From JAIVJN01 sp036732565 (GTDB taxonomy: Bacteria; Acidobacteriota; Vicinamibacteria; Vicinamibacterales; UBA2999), in contig DAINCF010000408.1 in NCBI GenBank assembly GCA_036732565.1, positions 1 through 6,560 on the forward strand: 6,560 bases of DNA, in the 5' to 3' direction. Below the pieces are notes generated by a model that was given only the letters and a program-made list of their open reading frames with translations, did no database searches and was not told the origin of the DNA. Position 1 is the stretch's first letter; each line of letters opens with the position of its first letter. Below are positions 1-5,197 of this stretch, one piece after another. The translations under genes were made by a program, and so were the position numbers.

Positions 1-109
1 TCGTCAGTACTTTGCCCATGCAGGGTACGGCAACTCAAGTGGGAACCGGGATTAGGCGGAAGTTCACGGGAAGGTATCCTTTCTTGAGCAGACTTTGGAG
101 AGTGGCCAT
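1..109 (-). pseudogene. Possible broken N-terminal fragment of a retropepsin-like aspartic protease, cut by window edge
   Basis: From ATG at 109 the minus strand reads MATLQSLLKKGYLPVNFRL, then IPVPT and a TGA at 35-37. A one-base shift just before this stop continues as HLSCRTLHGQSTD to the window edge. The layout (Leu-rich helix, KGY-hydrophobic strand, His-Leu strand, then a short Gly turn) resembles the start of retropepsin-like aspartic proteases. There it precedes the catalytic DTG, which would lie outside the window. No Shine-Dalgarno sequence is visible before the ATG. I read this as a decayed, frameshifted remnant on the element side of the tRNA scar. The family call is a pattern impression and chance is a real alternative. 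Confidence 0.27.
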
Positions 110-130
110 GGCGTCGCGTTCGGCTGCGCA

Positions 131-310
131 TCAAACGTACATGTCGGTGGCAGCGATGAGCGCATAGGGGCAGTTGCTCGTCGGATTTCTGCCGCCGGGG
201 AACTCCCATGCATCTACTAGTGCCCAGCTCTGCATATGGGTCGAAAGGCTTTCGAACATCACGTCGAGCCTGGAGGCAATGGCAGCCTCGTACGGCGTAC
301 GGCGCACCAC
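131..310 (-). CDS. Doubtful small ORF of unknown function
   Basis: This minus frame is open from 373 to a TGA at 131-133. GTG at 310 gives 59 residues and ATG at 259 gives 42. The translation contains RRTPYEAAIASRLDVMFES and later WALVDAWEFPGGRNP, a balanced composition unlike the Arg/Ala/Pro-rich shadow frames common in this GC-rich DNA. No ribosome binding site is seen before either start, and I recognise no family. The stop lies 21 bases before the ATG of the protease-like fragment, so both may be debris of one degraded region. It could equally be a chance opening. Confidence 0.2.
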   Translation of the reverse strand: MVRRTPYEAAIASRLDVMFESLSTHMQSWALVDAWEFPGGRNPTSNCPYALIAATDMYV

Positions 311-457
311 CCGCGCGAGAGTTCTCGACTCGGCAACCCCTGCATCGGCGCCGGAACGGTCGAGGTCTGAGCATCAAATTTTTGCCGCGATCAGCTGACC
401 AGGAAAGCCATCAATCGAGTCCGCAACAGATCCGCCTACGATCCGCCGGCTCTTTAC

Positions 458-494
458 GCCGGAGTCGCAGAGCCGGAGGTCGCAAGGCCGGAGG
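458..494. repeat. Imperfect 14-15 bp tandem repeat, about 2.5 units
   Basis: Units begin GCCGGAG at 458, 472 and 487. The first two continue GTCGCAGA-like and GTCGCAAG-like. Degenerate, non-coding and close to the putative attachment site. It may be a replicated or protein-binding repeat, or simple slippage. Confidence 0.4.
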
Positions 495-624
495 GCGTGC
501 TCTCGATTCGGCTCTTCGAGGTGCGGGTGAAGATCGAAGTCCGACTGACAAATGGCAGGCAATGGGTGGCGGTGCTGGGCGTTTTCCGGTTGCCTCCGGT
601 AATCCAAAAAGACGCGAAAACATT

Positions 625-646
625 GGGCAGCGGCCTCCCGCTGCCC
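625..646 (-). terminator. Perfect 9-bp hairpin, possible minus-strand terminator
   Basis: GGGCAGCGG (625-633) pairs perfectly with CCGCTGCCC (638-646) across a 4-base loop. On the minus strand the stem is followed by AATGTTTT and then further T-rich sequence, which fits an intrinsic terminator. It could end transcripts coming from the broken gene whose stop is at 763. On the plus strand no T tract follows. Confidence 0.35.
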
Positions 647-665
647 TCGGTGCCTCCCTTCGGAA

Positions 666-709
666 CTTCTAAGCCGAGGGTCGCAGGTTCGAGTCCTGCC
701 GGGCGCGCA
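666..709 (+). tRNA. 3' half of a tRNA-Arg(TCT) gene; likely integration attachment site
   Basis: The loop CTTCTAA (666-672) has T33 before the anticodon TCT (668-670). Then come a 3' anticodon strand GCCGA (673-677), a variable loop (678-682) and a perfect T arm: GCAGG (683-687), TTCGAGT (688-694), CCTGC (695-699). The 3' acceptor strand is CGGGCGC (700-706), followed by G-C-A. CCA is not fully encoded. The 5' acceptor partner (GCGCCCG), D arm and 5' anticodon strand are missing at the expected distance, and I found none elsewhere upstream. The gene is therefore a 3' remnant. Tyrosine-recombinase elements integrating into tRNA 3' ends leave exactly such a duplicate at their far end. That would place the element to the left and resident chromosome to the right. 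Confidence 0.8.
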
Positions 710-738
710 AATTCGTGGTGCGAATCGGCTACGCCCGC

Positions 739-759
739 CAGCTCTCAGCTGCCCTTTTT
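739..759 (+). terminator. Short hairpin plus T5, possible tRNA terminator
   Basis: CAGCT (739-743) pairs with AGCTG (747-751) over a 3-base loop. It is followed by CCC and five T residues (755-759), about 30 bases after the tRNA fragment. It looks like the old transcription terminator of the tRNA gene, now behind only its 3' half. The stem is short. It also lies just past the stop of the opposite-strand broken gene. Confidence 0.4.
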
Positions 760-762
760 GAC

Positions 763-1122
763 TCACCGTTTGGAGGATGACTGCTGCTCCTCGAGCGATT
801 GGCGTTCCGCCTCCACCTTTCGTCGTGCAGCTGCCTCTTGCCGTCGTCGATTTGCCGCCACGACCCCTTTGAAAGCTCGCGAAACGAAATCCGCCAATGG
901 GGACGGAAACGCGAAGCATCTCGCCGGGTCCCGTCGGCGGAACTAGGTAAAGATGCCGAGGGTCTTCGGCACGGCGCTCTCAACCTGATCCACGCCGCGT
1001 ACGATTGGGAGCGGCTGCTGTAACGCGAGGCTGATCCGTTCGAAGGAGACGTCCCGCTCCTGCGCGATCAGAGGTGGCCAGCAGGTCAACGTGACAAAGA
1101 GACCGCCCGCGAGTCCCTTCAT
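763..1122 (-). pseudogene. Small secreted protein gene of unknown function, broken by two compensating frameshifts
   Basis: From ATG at 1122 (a GTG at 1131 is the alternative) the frame encodes a Sec signal, MKGLAGGLFVTLTCWPPLIA then QERD. A segment containing ERISLALQQPLPIVRGVD follows, and the frame hits TAG at 943-945. Dropping one base near 946 continues as LVPPTGPGEMLRVSVPIG. Returning to the first frame near 892 gives DFVSRAFKGVVAANRRRQEAA, then a charged tail AARRKVEAERQSLEEQ and TGA at 763-765. The three pieces join into one coherent protein of about 120 residues: signal peptide, short conserved-looking middle, and a helical Arg/Glu-rich C-terminus. The simplest reading is one lost and one gained base. 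Programmed frameshifting would need two opposite shifts and is unlikely. The function is unknown. A weak GTGAGAG precedes the ATG. Confidence 0.6.
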
Positions 1123-1152
1123 GGCTCTCACTATGACGCGCGGGCACGACGG

Positions 1153-1177
1153 CTGGTCTGGCGCGGTCCGAGACCAG
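1153..1177 (-). other. 7-bp intergenic hairpin between the Hcp-like gene and the broken gene
   Basis: CTGGTCT (1153-1159) pairs with AGACCAG (1171-1177) over an 11-base loop. The loop can add two more G-C pairs with a bulge. It begins 18 bases past the stop of the Hcp-like gene on the minus strand. No T tract follows, so it may be a weak terminator, an mRNA 3'-end stabiliser or chance. Confidence 0.3.
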
Positions 1178-1194
1178 ACGAGGACCGGGCGCGT

Positions 1195-1680
1195 TCATCT
1201 ACATGAGATCGTCGCGGTGACCGGAGGGCCGGGCTGCCTGAAGACGGTCAACGTCGCCGTCTCCGCCACCAGCGAGAAGGTCTCGGCGAGGTCGCCGGTG
1301 TTGATGCTCGTGGCGATCGTCGACACTCGCGCGTTGCCCAGTTTGAGCTCGTAGATCAGAAAAGGCTTGTCCCCGGGCCTGAGCACCTCGACACGGACTT
1401 CCGGGAAGACCTGGCCAGTGACGGCCGCGACCCAGAGCAGTGGACCAGCGATGTCGAGGCGCTTGCTCGCCTGAATCTCGCACGAGCTGCGACGCTTGCC
1501 ATTCGAGTCGAGCGTCTGCGTGATCGACATGACATCGATCCAGTCCTCGTGCCGATCGTCGATCGACCCACCAGGAATCCCAGGCACAAACATGAACGTG
1601 TCCGCTTGGGCCCACGCGCTGGGTGCGCCAATGACCGTGAAGCCGAACGCGAGCACGCAGGCGGCGAATGTCTTCCTCAT
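1195..1680 (-). CDS. Hcp-like (type VI secretion tube family) protein with Sec signal peptide
   Basis: 161 residues. Residues 1-24 form a Sec signal (MRK, hydrophobic core, AWA before Gln25). The mature part follows the Hcp fold in order. PGIPGGSIDD at 33-42 and HEDWIDVMS at 44-52 match the Hcp start (GIKGES, then HKDEIDVLS-like). A central helix with LLWVAAVTGQVFPE at 81-94 follows. Next come EVRVEVLRPGD at 94-104 with FLIYELKLGNARVSTIAT at 107-124, and LAETFSLVAETATLTV at 131-146, matching the Hcp 'LTENVTLNFAQV' strand. Hcp normally lacks a signal peptide and stacks as hexamer rings inside a type VI tube. A signal implies periplasmic or secreted use, perhaps as a non-T6SS paralogue. AAGGA at 1687-1691, six bases before the ATG, supports this start. 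The gene lies 148 bases behind the enolase-family gene on the same strand. No other T6SS gene is in the window. Confidence 0.75.
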   Translation of the reverse strand: MRKTFAACVLAFGFTVIGAPSAWAQADTFMFVPGIPGGSIDDRHEDWIDVMSITQTLDSNGKRRSSCEIQASKRLDIAGPLLWVAAVTGQVFPEVRVEVLRPGDKPFLIYELKLGNARVSTIATSINTGDLAETFSLVAETATLTVFRQPGPPVTATISCR

Positions 1681-1686
1681 GGCGCA

Positions 1687-1691
1687 TCCTT
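1687..1691 (-). promoter_or_regulatory. Ribosome binding site of the Hcp-like gene
   Basis: AAGGA on the minus strand lies six bases before ATG 1680. It fixes this start in preference to the overlapping frame that opens at 1687. TATAAG overlaps it and could be a -10 element giving a very short leader, but no good -35 is seen. Confidence 0.55.
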
Positions 1692-1828
1692 ATACCTCAG
1701 CGCCGAAGACGTCGGTGCAACAGTTTCCTCGTGGGACTCTCCGCGCGCGCAACGGCACGCGAATGCAAGCAATTCTGTACGCGATGAATCGGCAAATCCG
1801 CGTTGTGCACGTCCGCACGTCGCCGACG

Positions 1829-3124
1829 CTAGTTGGTCGAACTGCTCGCCGATGTTTTGACGACCGTGTGCTTCTTGACGAAGGCTGGATCGATCTCGAT
1901 GCCCGATCCAGGTCCGGTCGGCACGGTGACGACACCGTTCTCCGTTTTCAGCGAGGAGGTCTTGCACTCGAACGGCACGTCCTCGCTCAGCCCCTTGAAT
2001 TCGTGGTACGGACCTGCGTTCGGGATCGCCGAGACGAGGTGGATCATGTAGAGATATCCGAGCCCATCTGAAATGTGCGGCGTGTGCACTTTCCCCACCG
2101 CGGCAGCCATGCGGGCCACCCGCATCGAACGCATGAACCCGCCGAAGTAATAGAGATCGGGCTGCACGATATCGAGCGCGTCGTTGGCAATCAGCCACCG
2201 GAAGGCATGCATGCTCGCTTCCTGCTCTCCGCCGGCGACCGGAATGCTGACGCCATCCTTCACTGCCTTGGTCTCCTCGTACCAATCGAACGGCACCGGC
2301 TCTTCGTAGAACGCGTATTTGTGCTCTTCGAGCAGGCGACCGAACTTGATCCCCTCTTCGATGCCGTAGGAGCCGTTGGAGTCGGCATAACAGACCATCT
2401 GGTCGCCGAACTCTTTGCGCACCATCGGGATGAGCTGCTCCGAGCGTCCGGCGGGGTATTCGACGTGGCTCATCCGACCGCCAATTTTGATCTTGAGCGC
2501 CTTGGCCTGAGACTCCGCGACCTGCCGCTTGAGGTTCTCCATGACCGCCTCGGCGCTGACGTCGCGTTCGCCGTTGGCGCGATAGACCGCGACCTTGGGG
2601 TTGTGGATCTCGCCGACCAACTGGCCCATCGACTTGTTCGCGATTCGGCCCAGCATGTCGAGAATCGCGAACTCGATGGTCGCGAGCGGCACCCAGAGCG
2701 CGAGGCTCTGCATCTTGTAGTTGTTGTCGTGGACGTACACCTCTTCCAGCAGCGTCTCCAGGTCGCGCGCGTCCTTGCCGAGGAAGTACGGCTGCAGGCG
2801 AAGGACCTGAATCGGGTAGAGCGAGCGCTGCTGCGAATTGTTCGCGGCGGAGATGCCTTCCGCGCCGTCCTTCGAGCGGACGCGGCAGAGGAAGCTGTCT
2901 CCCAGGCGAAGGAGCTCGAGCGTCTCGATGATCACCGGCGTCGAGAACAGCTCCCGCTTGAGCACCGGCTGTTTCAGCACCTCGTCGAGCTTTGCGTAGT
3001 TAGGGTTGGAGGTCGCGGCCCGGGCGGCCGCCGCTGGTGGCGTGACACACGCGGGCAGAGTGGCGCCGGCCCCGCCAACGAGCGCACCGGCGAGAAAGCC
3101 GCGGCGACTGGTTTTGGTAGGCAT
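1829..3124 (-). CDS. Tat-exported mandelate racemase/muconate lactonizing (enolase superfamily) enzyme
   Basis: 431 residues from ATG 3124. The start is chosen because it opens directly into a twin-arginine leader, MPTKTSRRGFLAG (SRRxFL at 6-11). A hydrophobic stretch follows, then LPAC at 23-26, a possible lipobox. The enolase N-terminal cap spans about 60-170. The barrel carries the expected residues: KIK at 211-213 (KxK general base motif), Asp248 in ADSN, Glu274/275 in YEEP and Glu300 in AGGEQ as Mg ligands. QPD at 321-323 and HTPH at 347-350 look like the Asp-His dyad, with Glu375 near the end. This set fits the mandelate racemase subgroup, which abstracts the proton alpha to a carboxylate. 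Acid-sugar dehydratase or racemase activity is likely, but the substrate cannot be read. It is divergent from the exported FAH-family gene. Tat export fits a metal enzyme folded before transport. Export is unusual for the family. An upstream in-frame ATG at 3172 would bury the Tat motif and is rejected. Confidence 0.88.
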   Translation of the reverse strand: MPTKTSRRGFLAGALVGGAGATLPACVTPPAAAARAATSNPNYAKLDEVLKQPVLKRELFSTPVIIETLELLRLGDSFLCRVRSKDGAEGISAANNSQQRSLYPIQVLRLQPYFLGKDARDLETLLEEVYVHDNNYKMQSLALWVPLATIEFAILDMLGRIANKSMGQLVGEIHNPKVAVYRANGERDVSAEAVMENLKRQVAESQAKALKIKIGGRMSHVEYPAGRSEQLIPMVRKEFGDQMVCYADSNGSYGIEEGIKFGRLLEEHKYAFYEEPVPFDWYEETKAVKDGVSIPVAGGEQEASMHAFRWLIANDALDIVQPDLYYFGGFMRSMRVARMAAAVGKVHTPHISDGLGYLYMIHLVSAIPNAGPYHEFKGLSEDVPFECKTSSLKTENGVVTVPTGPGSGIEIDPAFVKKHTVVKTSASSSTN

Positions 3125-3131
3125 GGGCACG

Positions 3132-3137
3132 GTTATA
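3132..3137 (-). promoter_or_regulatory. Possible -10 element of the enolase-family gene; near-leaderless start
   Basis: The minus strand reads TATAAC (five of six bases of TATAAT), seven bases before ATG 3124. Transcription would start at or next to the ATG. No Shine-Dalgarno sequence precedes the ATG, which agrees with a leaderless message. No convincing -35 is seen. Confidence 0.4.
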
Positions 3138-3158
3138 CACCGAGGCCACGCACGGCGG

Positions 3159-3164
3159 TAGAAT
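3159..3164 (+). promoter_or_regulatory. Possible -10 element of the FAH-family gene
   Basis: TAGAAT matches TATAAT at five of six bases. It lies 46 bases before ATG 3211, giving a leader of about 40 bases. The -35 at the right spacing (TACACC) is poor. This element and the opposing TATAAC sit about 21 bases apart in an 86-base divergent gap, so one regulator could control both genes. Confidence 0.4.
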
Positions 3165-3177
3165 GTGCCCAACTTTC

Positions 3178-3193
3178 CGGCCCGGCTGGGCCG
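3178..3193 (+). promoter_or_regulatory. GC hairpin in the leader of the FAH-family gene
   Basis: CGGCCC (3178-3183) pairs with GGGCCG (3188-3193) around GGCT, just before the ribosome binding site. It may be an mRNA leader structure or a palindromic operator in the divergent control region. Chance is plausible in GC-rich DNA. Confidence 0.3.
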
Positions 3194-3199
3194 CTCATC

Positions 3200-3206
3200 G
3201 AGGGGG
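3200..3206 (+). promoter_or_regulatory. Ribosome binding site of the FAH-family gene
   Basis: GAGGGGG lies four bases before ATG 3211. It selects this start over the in-frame ATG at 3163, which would put 16 polar residues ahead of the signal peptide. Confidence 0.65.
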
Positions 3207-3210
3207 CACG

Positions 3211-4071
3211 ATGTCTCTATTTCGCTCGATCGTTATGGGGTTCACGGCTGCTGCGGCCCTCGCGTCTGCGAGTGCATTGGCTCAGACACAGGTGCGCTAC
3301 GTGCGCTACGAGACCGCTGGGAAAATCTCGTGGGGCATTCTCGAGAACGACACCACGATTCGCGAGCTGCAAGGGTCGGTGTTCGAGAACGCCAAGCCCA
3401 CGGGGCGCACCGTTCAGCTCAAAGAGGTCAAGCTGCTTGCGCCGGCCGAGGCGAAGAAGGTAATCGCCGCCGGTCTCAACTACAAGAGCCACATCGGCCA
3501 GCAGTCGCCGGCCAAATACGTCGGCCTGTTCGCGAAGTTCCCGACGTCGCTGACGGGACACGAGAGCGACATCGTCTATCCCGCCGACGCGACCACGCTG
3601 CACTACGAGGCGGAGATCTGCGTCGTCATCGGCAAGAAGGCCCAGAACATCACCGAGGCGCAGGTCAAGAGCCACATCTTCGGGGTGACGCCGTGCAACG
3701 ACGTCAGCGAGCGCGGATGGCAGAAGTCGGACTTGCAGTGGTTCCGCGCCAAGGCCTCCGATACCTTCGGGCCGATGGGGCCGGCGGTGGTCACCAACGT
3801 CGACTACAACAACCTGAAGCTCATCGGCCGTCACAACGGGAAGGTCGTACAGGAAACGACGGCCGACTTGCTGATCTTTTCGATCGACAACATCGTCAGC
3901 TACACCAGCCGTTACGTCACCCTCGAGCCTGGTGACGTGGTCTTCACGGGCACGCCGGGCACCACGCAGGCGATGAAGCCGGGCGATACGTTCGAGGTCG
4001 AGATCCCTGGCGTGGGCCTGCTGCGCAACAAGGTCGCGGCGGCCAAGGCACCGACGACACAGCAGCAGTAG
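3211..4071 (+). CDS. Sec-exported fumarylacetoacetate hydrolase (FAH) family protein
   Basis: 286 residues. Residues 1-24 form a Sec signal ending ALA before Gln25. The short FAH N-terminal domain (about 25-75) is followed by the C-terminal catalytic fold. Family marks are LNYKSH at 89-94, GHESDIVYP at 116-124, and the metal ligands Glu133 and Glu135 (HYEAE) with Asp164 (CNDVSERGWQ). The active-site stretch KASDTFGPMGP is at 181-191, then LEPGDVVFTGTPG at 238-250 and PGDTFEVEIPGVGLLRN near the end. The family hydrolyses, hydrates or decarboxylates 2,4-dioxo or 2-keto-enoic acids with Mg or Mn, in aromatic and acid-sugar breakdown. Divergence from an enolase-superfamily gene suggests acid-sugar breakdown. 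Export is unusual, since relatives are cytoplasmic. Lactonase, hydratase and decarboxylase activities cannot be told apart. The last residues (KAPTTQQQ) are low complexity. Confidence 0.88.
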   Translation: MSLFRSIVMGFTAAAALASASALAQTQVRYVRYETAGKISWGILENDTTIRELQGSVFENAKPTGRTVQLKEVKLLAPAEAKKVIAAGLNYKSHIGQQSPAKYVGLFAKFPTSLTGHESDIVYPADATTLHYEAEICVVIGKKAQNITEAQVKSHIFGVTPCNDVSERGWQKSDLQWFRAKASDTFGPMGPAVVTNVDYNNLKLIGRHNGKVVQETTADLLIFSIDNIVSYTSRYVTLEPGDVVFTGTPGTTQAMKPGDTFEVEIPGVGLLRNKVAAAKAPTTQQQ

Positions 4072-4076
4072 CCGCC

Positions 4077-4098
4077 AGTGTCCCGCGGCCGCGACACT
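4077..4098. terminator. Possible shared hairpin between convergent genes
   Basis: AGTGTC (4077-4082) pairs with GACACT (4093-4098), with a GC-rich interior that adds two further pairs. It lies five bases after the FAH-family stop and overlaps the stop codon (4097-4099) of the convergent dehydrogenase gene. No T tract follows on either strand, so intrinsic termination is uncertain. Confidence 0.4.
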
Positions 4099-5101
4099 AG
4101 AGGACTCGGATGGCGACCTTGCCGACATGGCTCGCCTTGGCGAGGTACTCGTAGGCCGCGCGCGCTTCGTCGAACGTGAACACGCGATCAATCGCAGGGC
4201 GCACACCAGTGCGGGTGAGGAAGGCCGTGAGCGCCGAGAAGGTCGTGATCGACCCGACGAACACACCGCGGAGGCGCAGCGCCTTGTAGAAGATGCCATA
4301 CAAATTGACGTCGCCGCGGATGCCGGTGAGCACGCCGAGCAGGCTGATGGCGCCGCCGAAGCGCGTGGCTTCGATGGACTGGTCCAGCGTGCCCGGGCCG
4401 CCGACTTCGACGACGAGATCGACGCCACCGTCGGACCACTCGCGGACCGCCGCCCCCCATGCCGGCGTCTCTTTGTAGTTGACGATGTGATCGGCGCCCA
4501 GCTCGCGCGCCCGTGCGGCCTTCCGCTGATCGCTCGTCGTCAACACCACGCGTGCGCCGACGGCCTTCGCGAGCTGCAACGCGAAGATCGACACGCCGCC
4601 GCTCCCGAGGACGAGCACCGTGTCTCCCTCGCCAATCGCCGGTCCGTTGAAGAGCGCGTTGTACGCGGTGACGCCGGCGCATCCCAGCGTGGCGCCCTCT
4701 TCGTAATTGAGGTGCGCGGGCAGTGGCACCCATGCGCGTTGGTCGAGCGTCACCTCCTCGCGCAAGGTGCCGTCGATGGCGCCGCCGAGCGCGTGGGCGT
4801 GTGCATCCGCTGACAGTTCGCCATCGATCCAGGTTGGAAAGAACGGAGACGCGACGCGGTCGCCGACGGCAACCCGCGTGACGCCCGGGCCGATCGCGAC
4901 GACGTCACCGGCGCCATCGGAGAGCGGCACGACCGGCTCCACCCGGTTGTGCGCGCCCCTCAATACGGCGAGATCCCGATAGTTCAAGGCTTGCGCCCGC
5001 ATGCGCACGCGCACATCGGTGGGCGACAGCGGCCGGGACTCTCGCCGCGTCAGGGTCAACGCCTCGAACCCGCTACGCGCCTGAAGCTCGTAGGCTCTCA
5101 T
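4097..5101 (-). CDS. Zinc-independent MDR-family NAD(P)-dependent dehydrogenase (quinone oxidoreductase-like)
   Basis: 334 residues, full length for the medium-chain family, and no signal peptide. The N-terminal GroES-like catalytic domain contains ALNYRDLAVLRG at 38-49, which is the quinone-oxidoreductase form in place of the catalytic-zinc Cys. PLSDGAGDVVAIGPGV follows at 59-74. The four-Cys structural zinc loop is absent; instead there is FFPTWIDGELSADAHAHALG at 87-106. The Rossmann domain has LGCAGVTAYNAL at 139-150 and the dinucleotide motif VLGSGGVS at 164-171. TTSDQRK at 188-194 lacks an acidic residue at the end of the second strand, so NADPH is a reasonable guess. Late motifs are GVFVGS at 279-284 and FTFDEARAAYEYL at 308-320. 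Likely reaction: reduction of an enone, quinone or aldehyde; the substrate is unknown. It converges on the FAH-family gene. A role in the same pathway is only possible. The gap between its 5' end and the collagen-like gene is 199 bases. Confidence 0.87.
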   Translation of the reverse strand: MRAYELQARSGFEALTLTRRESRPLSPTDVRVRMRAQALNYRDLAVLRGAHNRVEPVVPLSDGAGDVVAIGPGVTRVAVGDRVASPFFPTWIDGELSADAHAHALGGAIDGTLREEVTLDQRAWVPLPAHLNYEEGATLGCAGVTAYNALFNGPAIGEGDTVLVLGSGGVSIFALQLAKAVGARVVLTTSDQRKAARARELGADHIVNYKETPAWGAAVREWSDGGVDLVVEVGGPGTLDQSIEATRFGGAISLLGVLTGIRGDVNLYGIFYKALRLRGVFVGSITTFSALTAFLTRTGVRPAIDRVFTFDEARAAYEYLAKASHVGKVAIRVL

Positions 5102-5110
5102 GCCTCACGG

Positions 5111-5139
5111 ATACTGCACGCAGTCGCCAATCGTGACAA
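5111..5139 (-). promoter_or_regulatory. Possible promoter of the MDR dehydrogenase gene
   Basis: The minus strand reads TTGTCA (5139-5134), a 17-base spacer and CAGTAT (5116-5111). The -35 is good and the -10 is weak (three of six bases). Transcription would start about three bases before the ATG. A GTGAGG lies only a few bases before the ATG. Confidence 0.3.
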
Positions 5140-5197
5140 GCGTGGCGTGATGTTTACAGAATTGCCACGCGGAGCCGCCAGCGTCGCACGACTGACG

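Larger units (their letters stand above)
374..664. other. Gene-free stretch left of the tRNA scar
   Basis: Open frames cross this stretch on both strands, but their translations are Arg/Ala/Pro-rich and incoherent, and some run through the tRNA fragment. I support no gene here. It holds short imperfect repeats around GCCGGAG (458-494), an 8-bp inverted repeat (446-453 with 469-476) and a perfect 9-bp hairpin (625-646). If the tRNA fragment is an attachment site, this is the non-coding end of an integrated element. Confidence 0.5.

Noticed and set aside
458..494. CRISPR-like array
   Set aside because: Units are only 14-15 bases with no distinct spacers. It is a degenerate simple repeat.
374..709. 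Group I intron inside a tRNA-Arg gene as an alternative to an integration scar
   Set aside because: No 5' tRNA half (GCGCCCG acceptor strand or D arm) is found upstream, and I see no group I core pairing elements. A long intron starting outside the window cannot be fully excluded.
374..919. 181-codon minus-strand ORF containing GRTRTCDPRLR
   Set aside because: That motif is the translated antisense of the tRNA-Arg T arm and acceptor, a common misannotation artefact. Its N-terminal part belongs to the middle segment of the frameshifted gene at 763-1122. The remainder is incoherent.
497..946. 149-codon plus-strand ORF crossing the tRNA fragment (contains SKPRVAGSSPAGRA)
   Set aside because: It is the sense translation of the tRNA fragment plus antisense of the broken secreted gene. 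There is no start signal or coherent domain.
1199..1687. Overlapping 162-codon minus-strand frame next to the Hcp-like gene
   Set aside because: Same DNA in a shifted frame, Arg/His-rich and without a ribosome binding site. The Hcp-like frame has a signal peptide, AAGGA and family motifs.
2075..3463. 462-codon plus-strand ORF
   Set aside because: It is antisense to the enolase-family gene and then enters another frame of the FAH-family gene. The His/Arg/Val/Leu/Asp-heavy composition is typical of complementary-strand frames in GC-rich DNA. Both overlapped genes have clear catalytic motifs.
3217..4428. 403-codon minus-strand ORF
   Set aside because: It spans antisense of the FAH-family gene and an alternate frame of the MDR gene, with low-complexity Ser/Ala/Arg. 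The real genes on both sides account for the sequence.
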